From NCBI GenBank assembly GCA_963930775.1, contig OZ005690.1, positions 5,874,225 to 5,938,224 of the forward strand: a stretch of DNA of 64,000 bases. The letters are read 5' to 3'. The DNA comes from Cliona cf. orientalis (lineage: Eukaryota; Porifera; Demospongiae; Clionaida; Clionaidae). The translations under genes were made by a program, and so were the position numbers. Below the pieces are notes generated by a model. That model worked only from the letters and a program-made list of their open reading frames with translations. It ran no database searches and had not been told where the DNA came from. Below are positions 60,751 to 64,000 of this stretch, one piece after another (the first letter of the stretch is position 1; every line of letters begins with the position of its first letter).

Positions 60751-62859
60751 ATGTTTACTGTGTTCTTCATTGCATGGGTGGGTTTCTCTTTTTTAGCTCA
60801 CAAGTTAGCAAAATACTATTTTCAGTCCGTCTCAAGACTCCATGGCAACGAAGACACTACAGTTTCGAGTTTATTGACTTGGGCAGCTATACTTGTGACT
60901 GGTGTGCAACTTGTGAGCTGTGGCATGTTGGCATTAGTCAAAGTACCAAAACGTGACACAAAGAAGGTTAAACAGCTCTCGCTTGGTGTGATGTTCATGG
61001 TTTCCATTCCACACATGTTTGGTACGCTGATGACTAACTACAGCATGGCACTGATTCCAGCTGCATCTACACACCTCATCAAAGTCATGGAACCTATGGT
61101 TACTGCAGGTATAGCCTGGCTCATCGTAGGAGTCACGATCTCTAAGCCTAAACTACTCTCCCTGGTATTGGTGCTAATTGGTGCTGTTGGAGCATCTTTA
61201 AACCCGCATAGCACTTTCCTCGCTGACACAGCCTGGCAGGGAATACAATTTGCACTGCTTTCAACCCTAATGTATGCAGCAAGAAACGTCACCATAAAAT
61301 ATCTTCTTGGAAGTAGTGTCATTTTTGAGGCAGCAACAATGGGTAAAGTTTCACTTATAGGAGCAATTACACTCTTGCCTCTTTGCATAATTGCGTGTGC
61401 ATCAGTAACCATCCTTCAGTGGAATATGGTGACCTTAGCAATACTAGGCGGATCTGCCCTCTGTCATGTGGCCTACACCTACATATCCACCTGCGTTATC
61501 CTTCAATATGTAACTGTCATTGGACACGCACTTGCTAATGTGGCAAAGCGTGTGCTGGTGATTGTTTTGCTCTATCTATTTGGCCAGCAGTATTATCTGT
61601 CACCTTTCTTTGTTGTGGTGTGTTGTCTTGGCCTATTTTTGTACATCAAGAATTCTCAGGCTACTGCTCAGGAGGCTTCGGATTCGCAAATAAGAGAAAT
61701 AACAATCAGCACTTCTCTGCGTCAATCTCATCGTATTATGATTACTGTGATACTTGCAGTCATATCATTGCTACTAATCAGTTTGGGACTGACTGCAAAC
61801 AATGCAAAGACAGTTGCAGTTACTACTACAGTATCACAGAATACTAGACAATCACAACTGATTGAACACCCAAATTACACAGACAGTACCATGGAGTCAA
61901 TGCTCAATGCTTCCACCACAGTTCATGAAGCTCAGAAAATTCAGCTGCAGATCTACAAGGAACTGATAGGTCATTACGGGAAAGCTATCCTGGTTGGACT
62001 TGCTGATCATGAGAACTTAGGTGATTCAGCAATATCTGTTGGTGAATTTGAGGCCCTCGATAAGCTAGGGATCGAAATTGTTTATGCCTGCTCGGATATT
62101 GAATGTGGCGAGTTTGAGGAGGCAAAAGAAGTGGTTAATAATGTATCAGAACCAGTTGTGGTGCTAGCATCAGGAGGAGGGAACTTTTGCAATTGGATAT
62201 CTGGATGTGCTCTACGTGAAAAGCTGATTCAAGCATTCCCTGACAGAGATGTGTTAGTTTTTCCACAAAGTGTTAAATTTGACGACAAACAACAGATGGA
62301 AACACATGCTGATGTTATGAACGTGCATCCAAATGTGACGTATCTGTTTCGTGATCATCAATCTTACGACATCATTGTCAATTCAGGAATCTTCAAGTAC
62401 AACAAAGCTGTTCTCTGTCCAGATGCAGCAATGCAGATAGGAATGATACAACCCACAACTATACCAACTCATGATGTTGTATGGTTGAAAAGAAAGGACA
62501 AGGAATCTCTTTATTCAGAACTGCCCACATTTCCTAGAAACCTGACAATTGTTGTTGAAGACTGGGTGGACACAAGAACACCTAAAGGACAGAATATCAA
62601 GGAAACATCTTACAAGCGGTTAATGACTGGAGTTAAGTTTCTGTCTCGAGGTAAAGTTATTATTTCTGATCGGCTCCATGCCCACATTCTTTCGGTATTA
62701 ATGGATAAACCAAATGTAATACTCGATAACACATACAAGAAGGTGACAAGTTTTCATAGTACGTGGACACCAAGTGTTGATAACGTACTAGTTGCATCAA
62801 ATGTAACAGATGCCATTGAGAAGGCACAGTATTTGTTGCATAAGTATTACAGTAACTGA
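60751..62859 (+). CDS. Fusion of TPT/PEP-translocator-like transporter and polysaccharide pyruvyl transferase (702 aa)
   Basis: Single exon. The first ATG after an upstream in-frame stop is at 60751 (A at -3). Residues ~1-303 form about ten membrane helices of the triose-phosphate-translocator/drug-metabolite-transporter family (SNPHM-like and NYSMALIPAASTHLIKVMEP in the middle; AKRVLVIVLLYLFG near the end). An additional helix (~329-347) precedes a linker with sequons at ~375 and ~386. Residues ~410-700 match polysaccharide pyruvyl transferases (PS_pyruv_trans): NLGDSAISVGE (~422), ASGGGNF (~473), FPQSV (~504), PDAAMQ (~557), SDRLHAHIL (~639), KVTSFHSTW. Ten helices plus one would put the enzyme in the lumen, in keeping with the sequons. 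Inferred role: import of PEP into the Golgi and transfer of pyruvate ketal to glycans. Substrate and location are not proven. Confidence 0.88.
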   Translation: MFTVFFIAWVGFSFLAHKLAKYYFQSVSRLHGNEDTTVSSLLTWAAILVTGVQLVSCGMLALVKVPKRDTKKVKQLSLGVMFMVSIPHMFGTLMTNYSMALIPAASTHLIKVMEPMVTAGIAWLIVGVTISKPKLLSLVLVLIGAVGASLNPHSTFLADTAWQGIQFALLSTLMYAARNVTIKYLLGSSVIFEAATMGKVSLIGAITLLPLCIIACASVTILQWNMVTLAILGGSALCHVAYTYISTCVILQYVTVIGHALANVAKRVLVIVLLYLFGQQYYLSPFFVVVCCLGLFLYIKNSQATAQEASDSQIREITISTSLRQSHRIMITVILAVISLLLISLGLTANNAKTVAVTTTVSQNTRQSQLIEHPNYTDSTMESMLNASTTVHEAQKIQLQIYKELIGHYGKAILVGLADHENLGDSAISVGEFEALDKLGIEIVYACSDIECGEFEEAKEVVNNVSEPVVVLASGGGNFCNWISGCALREKLIQAFPDRDVLVFPQSVKFDDKQQMETHADVMNVHPNVTYLFRDHQSYDIIVNSGIFKYNKAVLCPDAAMQIGMIQPTTIPTHDVVWLKRKDKESLYSELPTFPRNLTIVVEDWVDTRTPKGQNIKETSYKRLMTGVKFLSRGKVIISDRLHAHILSVLMDKPNVILDNTYKKVTSFHSTWTPSVDNVLVASNVTDAIEKAQYLLHKYYSN

Positions 62860-64000
62860 GGAATATATGCCTGAGCTGCACTGCACACTAGAGAGAATTC
62901 AACAATATTCATTATAAATACGTAAACAATGATGTCGTCAGCACTATAATATAATAGTACTATTAAACAATAATTATTCCCTTGCACCTTTGGAACCAGC
63001 TAGCTAGCTAAAATAGTATAGCATTATTATGTATGCGAGTACGTCACCACAAAATTGTTAGGTTATAATAATATTATTAAAGATACTTCAATTACAATGA
63101 AGCACTATAGTGCAAAACCCTCGGCGCAAGAGCAATAGCTAGTCTGTATACCCTTGCAACCAGGCTAGTCTGCATATGTGACCAACTGTGAGAAAAGGGA
63201 CCATTTGGGACCATTTGGGACTTTGTGTTTGTCGTATGTATAGCTTGTACTAGCATGCATAGAGGATAATGTATATATATTCTGTAGGTGTATCCACTCT
63301 TTGTTGATGTCAATACGCTGATACAAGTAGCTATACTCACTACTATATAATTGTAGAAAGCAATGTCACGATAGAAATATATCTTGTTTCATACTAACAT
63401 GAATGGTCGCTTTTCTCATAGCAGGTCACATATTGCAAATTTGCCAAATAACACTGTACAGTGTACAGCTAGCTCTAGTTAACAGTTGTAGAGAGTAACC
63501 ACAAGAATGCAGTTATATGGATTGTATGCAATTAGGTAATTCGGCCGAGCGAAGCGAGGTTTATACTCGGATCGATCGAATTTTTATACGGTTTCTTTGC
63601 GAGCTTCGAAAACTTCGTTCTTGCTTGCTAGAGGGAGTCCAGCTCCATCGCCGGCTCCAAGGATGTCAAACAAAGTGACCTACTTTCACGAAGATTGAGG
63701 GCAGCCACAAGTCCACGGTCGTCCCGGTGTCTTCAAGTGTCCAATGTACAGACGACTAAATCGACAAAAGTAACTAACTACACTAGCATTAAGATACTGT
63801 AACGTGTACATATACTGTACTATAATAATTATTACATATCATGCATTGTGCAATGACATAATAATATTGGCTGAAAAGAATTTTCAATATTTGCTGATTA
63901 TGAATAAGCATGTACACAAGGTAATACCTAAAGTCATTCATTGGTGGCTCATCTGGGTATAAGTATCTACTCTATAATTGTACATAGCATAATATTATTA
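62860..64000. other. Downstream non-coding region
   Basis: AT-rich with no gene recognised. 63541-63600 has a CCGAGCGAAGCGAGGTTTAT block shared with 23612. A tandem GGGACCATTT duplication lies near 63199-63220. Confidence 0.4.

Noticed and set aside
60751-62859. Bacterial contamination explaining the pyruvyl transferase
   Set aside because: The same frame carries a eukaryotic TPT-family transporter, and the flanks have the same AT-rich, TAGCTA-containing character as the rest of the window.

Overview
The window looks like nuclear DNA of a metazoan, most probably a demosponge. The support is indirect: AT-rich sequence, a large NACHT-LRR receptor with Death-fold domains of the kind expanded in sponges, two receptor-like proteins with chlamydial-Pmp-type beta-helix repeats on a multi-pass membrane domain, short GT-AG introns, and many small transposons. 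The species cannot be read from the sequence, and I see no tRNA, rRNA or CRISPR.

Layout. 0.3-3.0 kb holds unrecognised open stretches and an old DIRS-type retroelement. 2.2-8.5 kb and 28.2-34.2 kb are two copies of one segmental duplication. Each copy carries the tail of the DIRS fossil, a decayed 5-prime gene fragment, and an intact single-exon gene for a ~1,160-1,184 aa Pmp-repeat membrane protein. Between the copies, on the minus strand, lies an eight-exon NLR gene (14.9-9.0 kb). Its exons splice in phase to give NACHT-LRR-Death-SAM-Death, with the signalling domains at the C-terminus. 15-25 kb is repeat-rich: a pogo-like MITE, a young BEL/Pao element (16.5-20.5 kb), a LINE tail, a GA microsatellite and an orphan Death-domain exon. 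34-38 kb holds a PIF/Harbinger-type MITE, several hairpins, a LINE RT fragment and a solitary exon resembling Crypton-type recombinase proteins.

39.16-51.45 kb is one 12.3 kb foldback-like insertion inside a LINE. Its ends are tandem arrays of a near-palindromic unit, its arms are inverted arrays of ~195 bp units, and it contains two nearly identical 1.55 kb modules with their own terminal inverted repeats. 52-60 kb holds dispersed repeats, a smaller foldback element, a Harbinger-type element carrying an exon-like ORF, a minisatellite and another TIR element.

At 60.75-62.86 kb a single-exon gene encodes a triose-phosphate/PEP-translocator-type membrane domain fused, through an extra membrane helix, to a polysaccharide pyruvyl transferase domain. 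I infer that it carries the PEP donor across the Golgi membrane and uses it on the lumenal side. Pyruvylated galactose is known from sponge aggregation-factor glycans, so this is the most attractive candidate for an undescribed system.

A second signal that no feature type names comes from comparing the two duplicated segments. They repeatedly differ by exactly four bases, GCTA, placed after a TA (TA versus TAGCTA). I found ten such differences in about 1.5 kb of non-coding sequence, and TAGCTA is very abundant across the non-coding parts of the window.
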